A stretch of DNA of 64,000 nucleotides from contig BLLK01000069.1 of the NCBI GenBank assembly GCA_021927905.1, positions 2,046,001 to 2,110,000 on the forward strand. Reading direction: 5' to 3'. Both the position numbers and the translations under genes were made by a program. Shown here one piece after another: positions 9,644-20,312 of the stretch (the first letter of the stretch is position 1; each line of letters opens with the position of its first letter). This DNA comes from Chaetoceros tenuissimus (lineage: Eukaryota; Bacillariophyta; Thalassiosirophyceae; Chaetocerotales; Chaetocerotaceae). The notes beneath the pieces are model-generated. The model was not told where the DNA came from. It did no database searches and saw only the letters and a program-made list of their open reading frames with translations.

Positions 9644-11274
9644 ATGGCTAGTTCGGCAAGGTTCATATCGACAGCTTCAAAGAGAAGCGGTTTGTTGATA
9701 TCAAGATGGTCATCTGCAGCTCGCGGGGCAAATTCTTTCAACACACCTATCTTTGGTGGAATTGCTCAGAGATGGCTATCTTCTTACCCAGCACATGAAG
9801 TTGTTGGAATGCCATCTCTATCACCAGTAAGTGACTATTGTTGAAGCTATATATAATTTAAAAAATCATATTTTTTCATACTCCGATAATGGGAAAATTC
9901 CGATGAAAGGCTAGAATTGATCCTACACATCACTATTAGAATCACATCTAATTTTATCTTTTGTTTTCAAAATATTAGACTATGGAAGCTGGAACTATTG
10001 CACAGTGGAATATGGAAGAAGGTGAAGCATTTGCAGCAGGAGATGTTCTATGTGAAATTGAAACCGATAAGGCAACTGTATCCTTTGAAGCACAAGATGA
10101 TGGAGTTATTGCAAAGATTCTTGAAGAGGCTGGGTCAAAAGAAATTGATTGTGGAGTTCCAATCCTTATCACAGTAGAGGAAGAAGACGATGTGGCTGCA
10201 TTCAAAGATTATGTTGTAGAGGCTAGTTCCATTCCAAGTGAAAGTCAAGCTGAACCTGCAACTCCAGCGGCTGCCCCAACCCCTGAACCAGCACCAGTTG
10301 CACCACCAACCCCAGCACCTGTAGCTGCCGCTCCTGCTCCTGTAGCAGCAACAGGAGGACATGTTGTTGCTTCTCCTCTCGCATGGACTATCGCAAAGGA
10401 GAAGGGACTTGACCTCTCTTCTATTGCAATCGCAGGGACTGGGCCTGATGGGCGTATCATCGCAGATGATGTAAGAGAATATGTACCAATGGCAGTATCT
10501 GCTGAACCAGCACAAGCAGCAGCAGCTGCTGCTCCAGCAGCAACAACTGCTGCAGCACCAATCGTCGGAGATAACTACACTGATTATCCATTGAATGAAG
10601 CATCAATTGCAACTGCAAATCTTCTTGCTCATTCGAAACAAACTATTCCACATTACTACCTTACAGTAGACGTCACTCTTGATGCACTTATTAATTTGCG
10701 TGCAACTCTTAATTCAACTTTGGATGAAGACTCCCAACTTTCTCTCAACGATTTGTTGATTAAGGCTTCTGCTTCTGCAATGAAGGCATGTCCGTCAGCA
10801 AATGCATCATGGATGGGTGACTCAGTTCGTATGTATGACAATATTGATATTAATGTTGTAATGGGTAATGGAGATAATCTTTATGCACCACTTGTAAAGG
10901 ATGTTGGATCAAGAGGAGTTAAATCCATTTCAGACGAGCTTTCATCTAATCTTGAAAGCATTGAAGAGGGAACTATTGCTGGTGAGAACTTCTCTGCTGT
11001 TGGTACCGTAACCGTAATGAATTTGGGTATGTATGGGGTAAAGAGTTGTGCACCAATTATTAGAGCACCACAAGCTGTTGCATTGGCACTTGGTGCAGCA
11101 GAGAATAGAGTTGTACCAAAGGAAGATGGAGAGGGCGATGATATCTACGAGACTAAGGTTCTATTGACAGCAACATTAAGTTGTGATCATCGAGTAGTTG
11201 ATGGAGCAGTAGGTGCACAATTTTTGAGTGCTTTCAAGGCTGCAGTTGAGAAGCCAGAAACACTTCTATTGTAA
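9644..11274 (+). CDS. DLAT: Pyruvate dehydrogenase E2, dihydrolipoamide acetyltransferase
   Basis: Two exons, 9644-9826 and 9979-11274, around a 152-nt intron; 492 aa. Residues 1-46 are rich in Ser/Arg/Ala and acidic-poor, a mitochondrial presequence. One lipoyl domain follows (MPSLSPTMEAGTIAQW; lipoyl Lys about 92 in ETDKATV), split exactly at SP|TM by the intron. An Ala/Pro linker, then the E1/E3-binding domain (ASPLAWTIAKEKGLDLSSI...GRIIADDV), a second Ala linker, and the catalytic core ending in SCDHRVVDGAVGAQFL with the HxxxDG active-site motif. It transfers acetyl from E1 to CoA in the mitochondrial matrix complex. Codon use is biased, in keeping with high expression. The presequence and single lipoyl domain favour the mitochondrial over the plastid form. 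Confidence 0.95.
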
Positions 11275-11365
11275 AATCATTCAACACTAAAATACTAATA
11301 AGGAATAGTTTTCATAAAAAATATAGATAATCCAAAGATGAAAAAGAAAGAAATTAAGACTTTTA

Positions 11366-12475
11366 TCAGTTTTTAGGAGTCGGCAAAGTTAAGATTTCTG
11401 CTCCATCCTTCGTGATTGCGACCATGTGCTCGAATTGTGCAGCTCTTCCACCATCTTTTGTTACAACAGTCCAACCATCAGACTGCCATTCAACACAGTC
11501 TTGTCTGCCCTCTGTGATCATAGGTTCAATTGTAAATACCATTCCTTCAACCAAGCGCAAGTAGTCGCTGTTTTTATAATGTTTGACAAATGGAGGACAA
11601 TGGAATTCTCTTCCAACACCGTGTCCTCTATACTTCTCAACGCTATCGTAACCATAAGCCTCAGTCACAAGAGAAATAGCTTCTCCGATTTCGCTTAAAC
11701 ATGAACCATCACGACAAGTTGAAATTGCTGCATCCAAGGCCTCTTGCGTAGCTTGAATTAATCTTCTTCCTGATATAAATAATTGCTCTTCAGTTTTGCT
11801 TGCGAACTCCAATTTTTCATCATCCCCAATCAAAATCGACCCACAGTTGTCACCATGAAATCCTTTCAAATAGCATGACACATCAAAGCTAGCTAGATCA
11901 CCGTTTTTCATTTGGCGTTCATCTGGTATACCGTGACAAATGACTTCGTTGATTGAACTACACACAGACTTTGGGAATCCGGCATAATTTAACGGCGAGG
12001 GATAAGCACCAGCTGCACAGATGGCATCATGTACAATTTGATCAATTTCATTCGTTGTCATACCGGCCTTTGCCGATGCACACGCTAAATCTAATACATC
12101 ACGAGCTAGTCTTGCAGAATTTCTGATTTCATTTATTACTTCTTCGTCATTCACTTCAATATAGTTTGGAGGAGGTTTTACATTTCCAGTGCGCGCATAC
12201 GGTGGCCTGGCAATATGACTTGGAACATCTTTCAAAATTCCTTCTTCATCCATTTTGCTTAATTTCGGCCTTATAGGTGTAACGTTTGTTCTCACACAAT
12301 GCGGAACTGTATGTGCTTGATGACTATAACTGTAGTCACTATCAAAACGAGCTGCATTTGCAAGTGCATTTTCATATATTCCTTCAGTCACATCTGTTGC
12401 AGTGATTGATGATTTATTCCTTACTCTCAAGCTCAACGCCCTTCGAGGCAAAACTTTAGTCGCTGACCTGAACAT
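11366..12475 (-). CDS. METAP1D: Methionine aminopeptidase type I, organellar
   Basis: A 369-aa protein. The first ~90 residues are an Arg/Ser-rich targeting region; the catalytic domain follows. All five metal ligands are visible: Asp in SFDVSCY, Asp in FHGDNCG, His in RGHGVGREFH, Glu in FTIEPMI and Glu in AQFEHMV. NYAGFPKSVCSSINEVICHGIP is the usual substrate-side segment with its conserved His. It removes initiator Met from proteins made in, or imported into, mitochondria or plastids. It converges tail to tail with the PDH E2 gene (91 bp between stops). The start is the first ATG of the frame. Confidence 0.93.
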   Translation of the reverse strand: MFRSATKVLPRRALSLRVRNKSSITATDVTEGIYENALANAARFDSDYSYSHQAHTVPHCVRTNVTPIRPKLSKMDEEGILKDVPSHIARPPYARTGNVKPPPNYIEVNDEEVINEIRNSARLARDVLDLACASAKAGMTTNEIDQIVHDAICAAGAYPSPLNYAGFPKSVCSSINEVICHGIPDERQMKNGDLASFDVSCYLKGFHGDNCGSILIGDDEKLEFASKTEEQLFISGRRLIQATQEALDAAISTCRDGSCLSEIGEAISLVTEAYGYDSVEKYRGHGVGREFHCPPFVKHYKNSDYLRLVEGMVFTIEPMITEGRQDCVEWQSDGWTVVTKDGGRAAQFEHMVAITKDGAEILTLPTPKN

Positions 12476-13427
12476 AATATTAGGTTTAAATTTACCAATC
12501 TGTAGGTCTATGTTTTTGCAACTTGTAACTTTCTCTGCGTTTAATGATGCTCTTATTTGCTGGTTTTAGTATTTCAGTTCATCTTTTCTTCCTCAGTAGT
12601 TCCTACGAGTTCCTTTGCTACGATATACTGGGTGACATCTGAACTGGGTTACACATAAGCTACTTTAGCTACAAACAAGACTAAGTCACCCAATTCATTG
12701 TTTGAATCACGTGTCAAGAATTTTGTAGTTCAGGTGACACTATGATTCAGGTGACAGAATTTGAAGAAAAAACGCTGGTTTTTTGTAGTTCGCATCTCCC
12801 CCTCCCAACATCAACAAGAATCTTTTCTTTTCAGAAGACATCTAACTAAATGTATCTAGATTATATAATACTGATCATTGGCGTTTTAAATTACTCATAA
12901 CGAGACCACAAAAGGAAAAAGAATGTATACAATTCTTATTCTCGTACACTGTTGTACAATGCAAGTCAAACATATTACAAAGAAAATAGCACGATTAAAG
13001 ATGATTGAAAGTAAATAATGTTTATTTGTAATAGTCATGCAACATATATGTGCTGGAAAGTTCTAGTGAATAGGTAATTTGCAAATTCTGACATGTAGTC
13101 ACCTGAATCTCTGGCTGAGACCCCTGGGTGTGAAATGGGTGACAAACCCTTGAGAATTAGGTTACTGGGAATCAACTAAAGTAGCTTATGTGTAACCCAG
13201 TTCAGATGTCACCCAGGAGTATATCGTAAGGTAGCACCTTCCTTCTTTCCACTTGAACTTAGTGGGGGAGGGGGTAGTTTTGAGCTTCCTTCTAATTTTT
13301 GTCATGTCATTGGACCTCATTGGACATAGCCTTTTGACTACATACATGTACTTAGATATGTACTTAGAGCACAAGGAACCATGTAAACGGACAAAATCTT
13401 ATCTTATCTCAGAAAATTCTCCATGAT
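12476..13427. other. Intergenic region containing a foldback element
   Basis: Between the METAP1D start and the 3' end of the sulfotransferase gene. The outer parts (12476-12611, 13241-13427) show nothing recognisable beyond the METAP1D promoter on the minus strand. The centre is an inverted-repeat element, listed separately. No gene is supported; the 62-aa minus frame at 13186-13374 runs across the right arm. Confidence 0.5.
12616..13236. mobile_element. 621-bp inverted-repeat (MITE-like) element
   Basis: The left arm 12616-12668 and right arm 13176-13236 are inverted copies, sharing GGGTGACATCTGAACTGGG and TTACACATAAGCTACTTTAG, with small indels. Terminal hexamers are TGCTAC/GTAGCA. CCTT lies immediately outside both ends (12612-12615, 13237-13240), a possible 4-bp target duplication. 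A weaker inner pair (about 12742-12763 and 13081-13112, GATTCAGGTGAC) shows the inversion continues inward. GGTGAC/GTCACC recurs throughout. No coding capacity. Confidence 0.75.
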
Positions 13428-15344
13428 TCATTCATTGTACCCTGGAAGATTTGTCTTGAATGTATGGGTTGTGTACTTTGTACCTAGAGACGTTTTGAGA
13501 GGAGCTAAACCTTGTTCATACTTCTTCCATCGCTTCATACTGCTTTTGTAAATTGGCTTGTTTACTTGTGCGGTAGAATGTGTATTGACTTTGTAGTTTG
13601 TCTTGTGGAAATTTAATATGCTGTCATCCCATTCAAGACCAACGGCGCGTATAATTGCCTTTGATATCTCCTCCGTATTGTTCACAATGTCTTCATACCT
13701 AATATGCGTAACTCTGCCTGGAAGTTCTTGATCCCAATGATCCATTAGATCGCGATATCCTCTATACAATTGACTCAGCGCTTCGAAATCAGCAGTATAC
13801 TGCAAATTTCCGGGTGGAGGAAATTCATGCTCATAGCAAGAATATAAAGTATCCATCGGTTCTCTCACTACATGTAAAATCAAAGCATTTGGGTACAGAA
13901 GATGGATAAAACCAACATTGCTGTAATTCATAAGCATTTTGTCCACAAATCTGAGAGGTTTGATACGTTTGCAATTCTCTCCATTTTCTCTTTCTTCTAT
14001 TTCTGCCCATCTTTTCTCGGTGTGTTCCTCTACTTCTGTAGCAAACTTCAGGACAGTCTTGTGTACAATATCAGACGATCCGGCCATTGATGCTTTCACT
14101 ATTGCATCTCTAATCTGTGGTAACATTCCATTGAACACTGAATCCTCACCTGTACCAACGATTTCGTGATGAGCATCCAGTATTCTTTCCAGTAAAGTAC
14201 TACCACTTCTCGGAAATCCAATTATGAATACTAGCTTCTTTGAGTCGATACCAACATTATCGGGCCAAAATCCTTTGCGAAATATTTGTTTGACTGTGTC
14301 AATCCTTGTCTTTTCTTGCTCAAAGTTGAATCCAGGAATAGCTGCTAGCCTGTATTGATGTGACATTTGTAAACTCTTGAATGCACTTTCTACATTACCT
14401 GTGTGACGATCATGGTATATGAATTGAGCATAGTAAAGCTGTTTCAGCTGATCCAATAACAATGCTGCTGTATATTTTGCCTCATCAGTATCCTGGCCAA
14501 GCTTTAATATATCTGCAAACTTTTCTGTATACTTTGGTATCAACTCTACAAGACCATTTCGTACTCTCTCCCATCCGTTGGGAATTGCATCTTCTTTTGC
14601 TTTTAACAAAGTTGCTACATTTGAAAGAATCTTTGCATCTAGCGCATTTTGCTTGTTATCAAGTATTGCGATATAATCTTGCCCTACTTCGTCATACTTT
14701 CCAAGGATGATTCGGACGGAGGCTCTCAGTCTTAGTGCGAATTGGGAGTCTGGTTCGATTTGCAATGCATTGTTATATGTTTGCTCCGACATTCGGAACA
14801 TATTTGCCATGTGATACTGGCGCCCCAAACTACAAAGAGCCCCAAAAAGTAGGCTTTGGATAGATCTACTCTCAAGAGGAAGGTGTAGTTCATCATCTAT
14901 AAAAAGTACATCTCCTGCTTTGTTGCGTTTGATGTCTTCGCCCTTTTGAATCAACAAATTTCGTTTGGTTTGGAGCATTTGAATTGCTTTTGAAAAAGTT
15001 GCTATTGATCTTGACTGCACTGTTCCCCCATCGTTAATTTGCTCATCTCTTGCAAGCAAGGCTTCAGCTTCCCGCAGTGTTTCATAAATTTTCTCATCAT
15101 CTATTTCAATTCCGTCCAAAGATGAAATATCATCATTATCTGCGACAACTGGGCGGCTCGCCTTTTCATTATTGCTTACAATAGGCTGCCTAATATCAAG
15201 TCTCCAACCATCTAAAAAGCCAAATTGATGCCGATCTAAGAGGGCAAATATAACGAACACAGCTATGGGAAGCACACCAAAGATAAGTAACGTGTTGAAG
15301 AGAGACGGATTCTCAACCCTTTCCTCTTTCTGTTTTTTAGTCAT
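13428..15344 (-). CDS. TPR-containing sulfotransferase, Golgi membrane type
   Basis: A 638-aa protein from the ATG at 15344. A short basic tail is followed by one transmembrane segment (about 17-39, LLIFGVLPIAVFVIFALL), giving a type II Golgi topology. The middle has TPR-like helices (YNNALQIEPDSQFALRLRAS). Residues about 365-600 are a PAPS sulfotransferase domain: FIIGFPRSGSTLLERIL is the 5'-phosphosulfate loop, and HVVREPMDTLYSCY the 3'-phosphate motif with its Arg and Ser. TPR plus this type of domain occurs in tyrosylprotein-sulfotransferase-like enzymes; the acceptor (protein tyrosine or polysaccharide) is not knowable from sequence. Confidence 0.85.
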   Translation of the reverse strand: MTKKQKEERVENPSLFNTLLIFGVLPIAVFVIFALLDRHQFGFLDGWRLDIRQPIVSNNEKASRPVVADNDDISSLDGIEIDDEKIYETLREAEALLARDEQINDGGTVQSRSIATFSKAIQMLQTKRNLLIQKGEDIKRNKAGDVLFIDDELHLPLESRSIQSLLFGALCSLGRQYHMANMFRMSEQTYNNALQIEPDSQFALRLRASVRIILGKYDEVGQDYIAILDNKQNALDAKILSNVATLLKAKEDAIPNGWERVRNGLVELIPKYTEKFADILKLGQDTDEAKYTAALLLDQLKQLYYAQFIYHDRHTGNVESAFKSLQMSHQYRLAAIPGFNFEQEKTRIDTVKQIFRKGFWPDNVGIDSKKLVFIIGFPRSGSTLLERILDAHHEIVGTGEDSVFNGMLPQIRDAIVKASMAGSSDIVHKTVLKFATEVEEHTEKRWAEIEERENGENCKRIKPLRFVDKMLMNYSNVGFIHLLYPNALILHVVREPMDTLYSCYEHEFPPPGNLQYTADFEALSQLYRGYRDLMDHWDQELPGRVTHIRYEDIVNNTEEISKAIIRAVGLEWDDSILNFHKTNYKVNTHSTAQVNKPIYKSSMKRWKKYEQGLAPLKTSLGTKYTTHTFKTNLPGYNE

Positions 15345-15740
15345 CGGGATAAAAACGCAAAATTGATAAATATCTCCAGAAGGCTTCAATAGGAAGAAAG
15401 AAGGTGAATGTATCAATGTATCGATGTTATATTCAGTGAAACAATGAATGAAGTGATCAATGTGATGTACTGTATGTAGTAATGGAATAGAGGTGATGGG
15501 TGATGGATCTTGATGCAGGTGGATAGGCTTCGGTTCTCCATTACCATTATCGTCTGGCCGTCGAAATTTTGGATTTCATACTTTCATATTCTTCAAAGAT
15601 TTGCATTGCTTGCTATTTATCGTCGGCCTTTTGTATTGAAGTGAAAAACTTATACACAGAAAAAAGTTTTAATTTTTATGATGAATATGGAATATACATA
15701 TCTTTCAAATAGAAGCCCGCTATATGAATATTCAATTCAA
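15345..15740 (-). other. Intergenic, promoter of the TPR-sulfotransferase
   Basis: No gene is seen. The 396 bp must include the sulfotransferase promoter and leader and the 3' end of the next minus-strand gene. It is AT-rich without a recognisable repeat or motif. Confidence 0.4.
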
Positions 15741-17255
15741 TCAATCTTTTTTCGATTTTGAAGATTCTGCTTTCTTTGGAGCGAGGAAAGACGCCAAAGC
15801 ATTGACTAAACTAAGAATTAGAAATACAGGTCCCATCACAAATAGCTTATCAAAGTAGAAATTGCCTTGTTCCAATCCAAATTTCACGAGGAGATAATTG
15901 TAAATGGTAACAATCCATCTTGGTAGCCTTCCACCATTCAGCAGAGCGAAAATAGGCAGGACAATTCTTTTTGTTGGTGCTAGTGGAGTAGCATAAACAT
16001 ACTTCTTCGCAATATATTTGATTTCATCTGTGTTAAGCGGCAAATCTCCATGGAGGGATGCAGCATCTATGTTCCCTTCAAAGTCTGAATTGTGATGAAC
16101 AATTGCAAGACCTTGTTTTGGCTTGATCTTGACAGATATGCTATCTGCATCAGGGAAAACTACGTCACCTCCACTCTCGCTTCCCTCAAGCTCATTTAGA
16201 AAAACGGTGATAGTAGCAACTGGTTGATATATTGGATGCATGTCGTATGTCAATTCGTATTTTGATCCTTCTTTCTCAAATTTCATGATTTGCCAATCCG
16301 AAAACTGTTCTCGAGGATAACCTGTCACCTGTTCAATTCTTTCATCGACCTGTTTTCCCATATGTCCATTAATTTGTCCCTTCCAGAGCAAAATTTCCTC
16401 TACACCAAATGCTCTACGCTTACGGTCATTACTAGCAACGATATTTTCAAGTAAATTACTAATACTGTCATCTATTGGCGAGAATTTGTTCTTTGCTTGG
16501 CTGATCAAAGAAGAGCACTCTTCTTCGTTGAGCAAATTGTGAATGAGGTATAGAATAGGGTTCTTTGAAGTCACGTCTTCAAAGAATGGTCTGTCACCAG
16601 CAGCATAGAGTCTGACTCTATCTGGCATCCCATTATTAACAATATCCTCTTCCTTCATACCTTCCTCATAGGTCGCCGAAGTAATTAAGTTACCACTGGC
16701 AAGACTAACCATGAAAACAGGAATATCTATATGCTCTGCTGCGAACTTCTCCTCTTCTTCATTCTCCGTTTTAAGCGATAAAATCGAGTCAGGATTTGCT
16801 TTGTCAAAGTTCACAATCATTAGAGCTGCAGCTCCACTGTCCTTTGCTACACGAGCCATTGCAACAGCAGACATATTAGAATTTTCATTGGTCATAACCA
16901 GCATATTTCCTTCTACATCATCTGCATTATCCAATGGACCAGGGTATGGAACAGCTTCACCATGAGGATCATCTTCAGGAGAAATGTTCTTCTTTCTTCC
17001 TCTTCCATTGATTGGGCTTGCTAAAATTGGTGCAGTCTCTACTTCAAAGAAAGCACCAAGAGATGTTTGAGGTCCAAAGTTCGCGACCGCTCCATCTAAT
17101 GCAGAGATGATTGCGCTTGATCCCCATTCTACAACTGCTGCTTCTTCATTTGTTCGTAGAGGAAACACTTTGTAATCCAAGTTTTCATCAAGAGTCGCTG
17201 CCTTAGCTTTTTGCGCGACCAAACAAAATGCTCCTATCAATAGTGAAAACTTCAT
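15741..17255 (-). CDS. PA-domain / prolyl 4-hydroxylase-like ER protein, probably altered active site
   Basis: A 504-aa protein with an N-terminal signal peptide (about 1-19). Residues about 40-205 look like a protease-associated (PA) domain (GNMLVMTNEN...GAAALMIVNF...IPVFMVSL). Residues about 230-420 resemble the 2OG-Fe(II) prolyl 4-hydroxylase fold: LNEEECSSLI, SDWQIMKFEKEGSKYELTYD, ATITVFLNEL, GGDVVFP, KPKQGLAIVHH, ASLHGDLPL and the 2OG-binding Lys in EIKYIAKKYVYA. In P4H enzymes the first iron ligand is His in YExHxD; here the position reads YELTYD, so it is Thr. The distal His and Lys remain. A C-terminal transmembrane helix (about 470-490) and a Lys-rich tail suggest ER membrane anchoring. 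It may be an inactive or repurposed member. Confidence 0.78.
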   Translation of the reverse strand: MKFSLLIGAFCLVAQKAKAATLDENLDYKVFPLRTNEEAAVVEWGSSAIISALDGAVANFGPQTSLGAFFEVETAPILASPINGRGRKKNISPEDDPHGEAVPYPGPLDNADDVEGNMLVMTNENSNMSAVAMARVAKDSGAAALMIVNFDKANPDSILSLKTENEEEEKFAAEHIDIPVFMVSLASGNLITSATYEEGMKEEDIVNNGMPDRVRLYAAGDRPFFEDVTSKNPILYLIHNLLNEEECSSLISQAKNKFSPIDDSISNLLENIVASNDRKRRAFGVEEILLWKGQINGHMGKQVDERIEQVTGYPREQFSDWQIMKFEKEGSKYELTYDMHPIYQPVATITVFLNELEGSESGGDVVFPDADSISVKIKPKQGLAIVHHNSDFEGNIDAASLHGDLPLNTDEIKYIAKKYVYATPLAPTKRIVLPIFALLNGGRLPRWIVTIYNYLLVKFGLEQGNFYFDKLFVMGPVFLILSLVNALASFLAPKKAESSKSKKD

Positions 17256-17554
17256 CCTATGCTGTTATAAGTTCAAAGATTACAAAGCTATCACCTCTGT
17301 TGATACTACGAGTAATTGAACAAACTACAAATTGATGAACAACACAACACTCAGAGAGAAAAGATCGGATGATCTCTCGGATCTCGGGAGGACACGTGAA
17401 AGATGAGGGTGATCGCGTCTGTCCGTCGTAGGAGTGTCAAGATCGTCATTGGTTCATTTTGTTGTCATTTTCCTCTTGAATGAGGAGATGCTTTATTTGA
17501 TTACATTCCATAGACACAACAAATTTTCTAAGTATCTTAATAAAGTTATAAGCC
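17256..17554. other. Intergenic, P4H-like promoter region
   Basis: Nothing coding is supported. It holds the promoter of the P4H-like gene (minus) and the 3' flank of the deaminase gene. A 63-aa plus-strand frame (17434-17625) overlaps the deaminase end and resembles nothing. Confidence 0.35.
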
Positions 17555-19023
17555 CTAGTTTACACTTATTGTTGAGACTGATGGAATATGGCATCTGGTC
17601 TTCACGCCAGCCATTTCAAACATGATTCTACTGGCTCTACATGAGTCAGTATCGTGATAGACATCGTTCAAGTAAACCACTTCTTTTACACCTGCTTGAA
17701 TGATAACTTTTGCACATTCACAACACGGAAACAAAGCTACATATAATGAAGCACCCTTGACATTCCCACTACCTTTGTTCAAAATGGCATTCACTTCTGC
17801 ATGAACTACATAGGGATATTTTTTGTGTAGCTCAGAGTCACCTGTTCGAGCCCATGGAAGGTGATCATCATCACAACCTCTGGGAAATCCATTATATCCA
17901 ACTCCAACAATGCATTTATTCTCGTCAACAATGCAGCAACCACTAAAATTTCTTGTTATTAGAAGGCATTGTACGAAAATTCCAATATGATATTGAACAT
18001 AGATTCTACTTACACTTGAGTGTTGGGGTCTTTTGATCTTCTAGCAGTTAAATACGCAACAGCTGTAAAATAGTCGTCCCATGATAAATAAGAATCTCTC
18101 TTTTTCACAGCAGATTCCGTAGGATCAAAGTCTGCCTCTCGAATAAGCAAGTCCCTATATTTCTCAATACTATCATCTGCCTTCTTACAACAATCTGAGC
18201 ATTGACCATCACCATCAACTTTACTAAAGTCCAGCGGAGCAATGCTATTGATTTCATATCTTCTCAACTTTACACCAGCCATTTCAAACATAATTCTGCT
18301 TGCTTTAGTAGAATTGGTCTCTTTGGCATCATTCATATACACAACTTCAGTAATACCAGCTTGGATGATAATTTTTGCAGATTCATTAGCAGGAACTTTG
18401 TCGACATAAATCCTACAACCTTTCACGTCATTTGAAATTTTATTCAAAATTGCATTTACTTCAGCATGACATATAAATGGATGTTTTGTGTGCAATGTTC
18501 GCCCTTGCTCATCTGAAGATGCCCATGGAAGACAATCATCAGAGCAGCCACGACAGAAACCATTGTATCCAATACCAACAATGCGATTATCTTCATCGAC
18601 AATGCAAGCACCAAATCTTTCTTCGGGATCTTTCGATCTTTTGGCAGAAAGCAAAGTAATGGCCATAAAGTAATCATCCCACGCTAAATAGTTTTTGCGC
18701 TTCAATGTGTTTGTAGGATTGTCAATATCATATCCTGCTTCTTTCAATAGTAATGATCGAACGTCACCTGCGTCCGATGTTGAAGAGCAGCATTCATCTT
18801 TTGTCAAAGAATTGTCGACACTGTCATTAATCCTACAAGTGCTTTGTAGTGGAGATAAAAAATTATTCTCGTCAACCTCTTCTGTCTTTTGCTTCTTGAT
18901 TGGAGGGCTGGTAAGTTCACTTGACATGTTTGATATATTTGTAGATGGTGTTGATGCAGAAGAAACTACGAAAGTAGCAACGAGGTTGAAAAACAAAGAA
19001 AACAGAGACCTTGCAAAGAACAT
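17555..19023 (-). CDS. DCTD: Tandem dCMP deaminase with one degenerate and one intact domain
   Basis: Two exons, 19023-18014 and 17942-17555, with a 71-nt GTAAGT...TTAG intron (18013-17943); 465 aa. Residues about 110-260 and 320-460 are two copies of the dCMP deaminase fold (YLAWDDYFMAI / YLSWDDYFTAV, GYNGF.RGC, HAEVNAILNK, RASRIMFEMAGVK). Domain 2 has the full zinc site: HAEV plus PCCECAK. Domain 1 keeps HAEV but has PANESAK in place of PCxxCAK, losing both zinc Cys, so it should be inactive. The enzyme makes dUMP for thymidylate synthesis. The N-terminus (FSLFFNLVATFVVSSASTPS) looks like a signal peptide; starting at the internal Met about 33 would give a cytosolic/nuclear form with the basic PPIKKQK. 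Confidence 0.9.
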
Positions 19024-19478
19024 GTATAATCACCTATCACTAAGCTAACAATAGATTATATACGAATCTCTTTTGGTGCAGCTTTGTAAATTTATATGTT
19101 ACATTTTTTGGATTTATACCAAATGCCTCTCATTATTGCTACTGGGCACTGGGCGGCATGGCTTCAATCAGACCCTACATGAGATGGATAGTACGGTATG
19201 GCAAATGTTAAAAGTAATCCTATTCGTTTTCTAGTACATGCCAAATTGTACGTAGCATGAGATTTCTATACCTAATCCCTATGTATTCAAGTTATTGCAA
19301 TTATTTGGTATATCAATGGTGTCCGACAATGGCGTTACAGTAGCTAAAATCTAAAATGGAAATAAAAAAGAAATGATTCTTAGTCAAAGCAGAGTTTCAG
19401 TTTACAAGTATTTTAGAATCCCAATCGCTCTATTATCATTACAATCCCAAAAAGGCGTAGATCCAAAATTGAAACATT
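19024..19478. other. Intergenic, deaminase promoter and SEC61G 3' flank
   Basis: No gene supported in this 455-bp AT-rich stretch. It holds the deaminase promoter on the minus strand and the 3' flank of the Sec61-gamma gene. Nothing repeated or structured was recognised. Confidence 0.4.
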
Positions 19479-19697
19479 TTAACCTCCAACAAGAATATTG
19501 TTGATAGGGATGTGTACAAGCTTTACGAAAAATCCGATGAATCCCATAATGGAGAAGCCTACACCAACTGCCTTTGCGATATTTGCGAACTCCTTACGAT
19601 CTGGCTTGGTACATTTCTTTACCAAGTGCATGGAATCTTTTGCAAACTGCCTGAGAGGCTCAATTGCAACCTCATTAAATCCTTCCTTCTCTCCCAT
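19479..19697 (-). CDS. SEC61G: Sec61 gamma subunit (SecE homologue)
   Basis: A 72-aa protein, the usual length for Sec61-gamma. The signature is nearly invariant: [20 protein letters not shown], then [20 protein letters not shown] and [18 protein letters not shown]. The amphipathic cytosolic helix is followed by a single tail-anchored membrane helix that clamps the two halves of Sec61-alpha. It is part of the ER protein translocon and, in diatoms, is on the import route of plastid preproteins. The antisense 141-aa frame across it is a shadow. Confidence 0.97.
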   Translation of the reverse strand: MGEKEGFNEVAIEPLRQFAKDSMHLVKKCTKPDRKEFANIAKAVGVGFSIMGFIGFFVKLVHIPINNILVGG

Positions 19698-20312
19698 TTT
19701 ATTCTCTATACAAAGTGAAAATGGAAAAGTGAGTGTCTATTCATTTGGAAACGAAAACTTGTCCTTAAATTTTGCAGGATGCCATCATTCAAGAACGAAT
19801 AATGCGATCTTCGAGACAGAAGACATGTACCAAAAGGTCCATCAAAGAAAGAACATAGTGGTCCGGACGATGGGACTATGCTCAAATGACCGCAATGAAT
19901 GCGATTGCATTCTTTGCTTCTAGTTTTTCCCGCTTCGGCAATAAACCTCCAATTCCTCCACGCCTTTTAACATAAGCACTTCATCTGAACGAACCATGGT
20001 ACCTACAGCTCGATTCACTTACAGTTTCAATTAGTAGTTTGAATAGCAACCAGTGCATTCGTAGCCGCTCCTTTGTTTCTCCTTTTCGTGCACTTCCTCT
20101 TTTCGGCTCTTTTTACACTTGCAGCTAGGGATATACTAGCTAGCCAAATGATTTTGATGCACCAATCCAACACGGCTAAGCATCTCTGAAGCCATTGAAA
20201 GTTTCTCTTCTTTTCTTTTGAAAAATGAAAGCGACGACTTCTCCATCTATGCAATGTTGAAGCCATTTCAATAGAAAATTTCAGTTGTATAGAATAATCA
20301 GTAGATAGAAAC
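19698..20312. other. Intergenic with a doubtful minus-strand ORF (20027-20314)
   Basis: It holds the Sec61-gamma promoter and the leader of the plus-strand gene at 20313. A minus ORF of 95 codons (internal Met at 20266) is basic with a possible membrane helix (IIWLASISLAA); it starts on the same CATG as the plus gene and resembles nothing. I regard it as unlikely. Confidence 0.25.

Noticed and set aside
19498-19923. 141-aa plus frame over Sec61-gamma
   Set aside because: Antisense to a clear conserved gene; no independent support.
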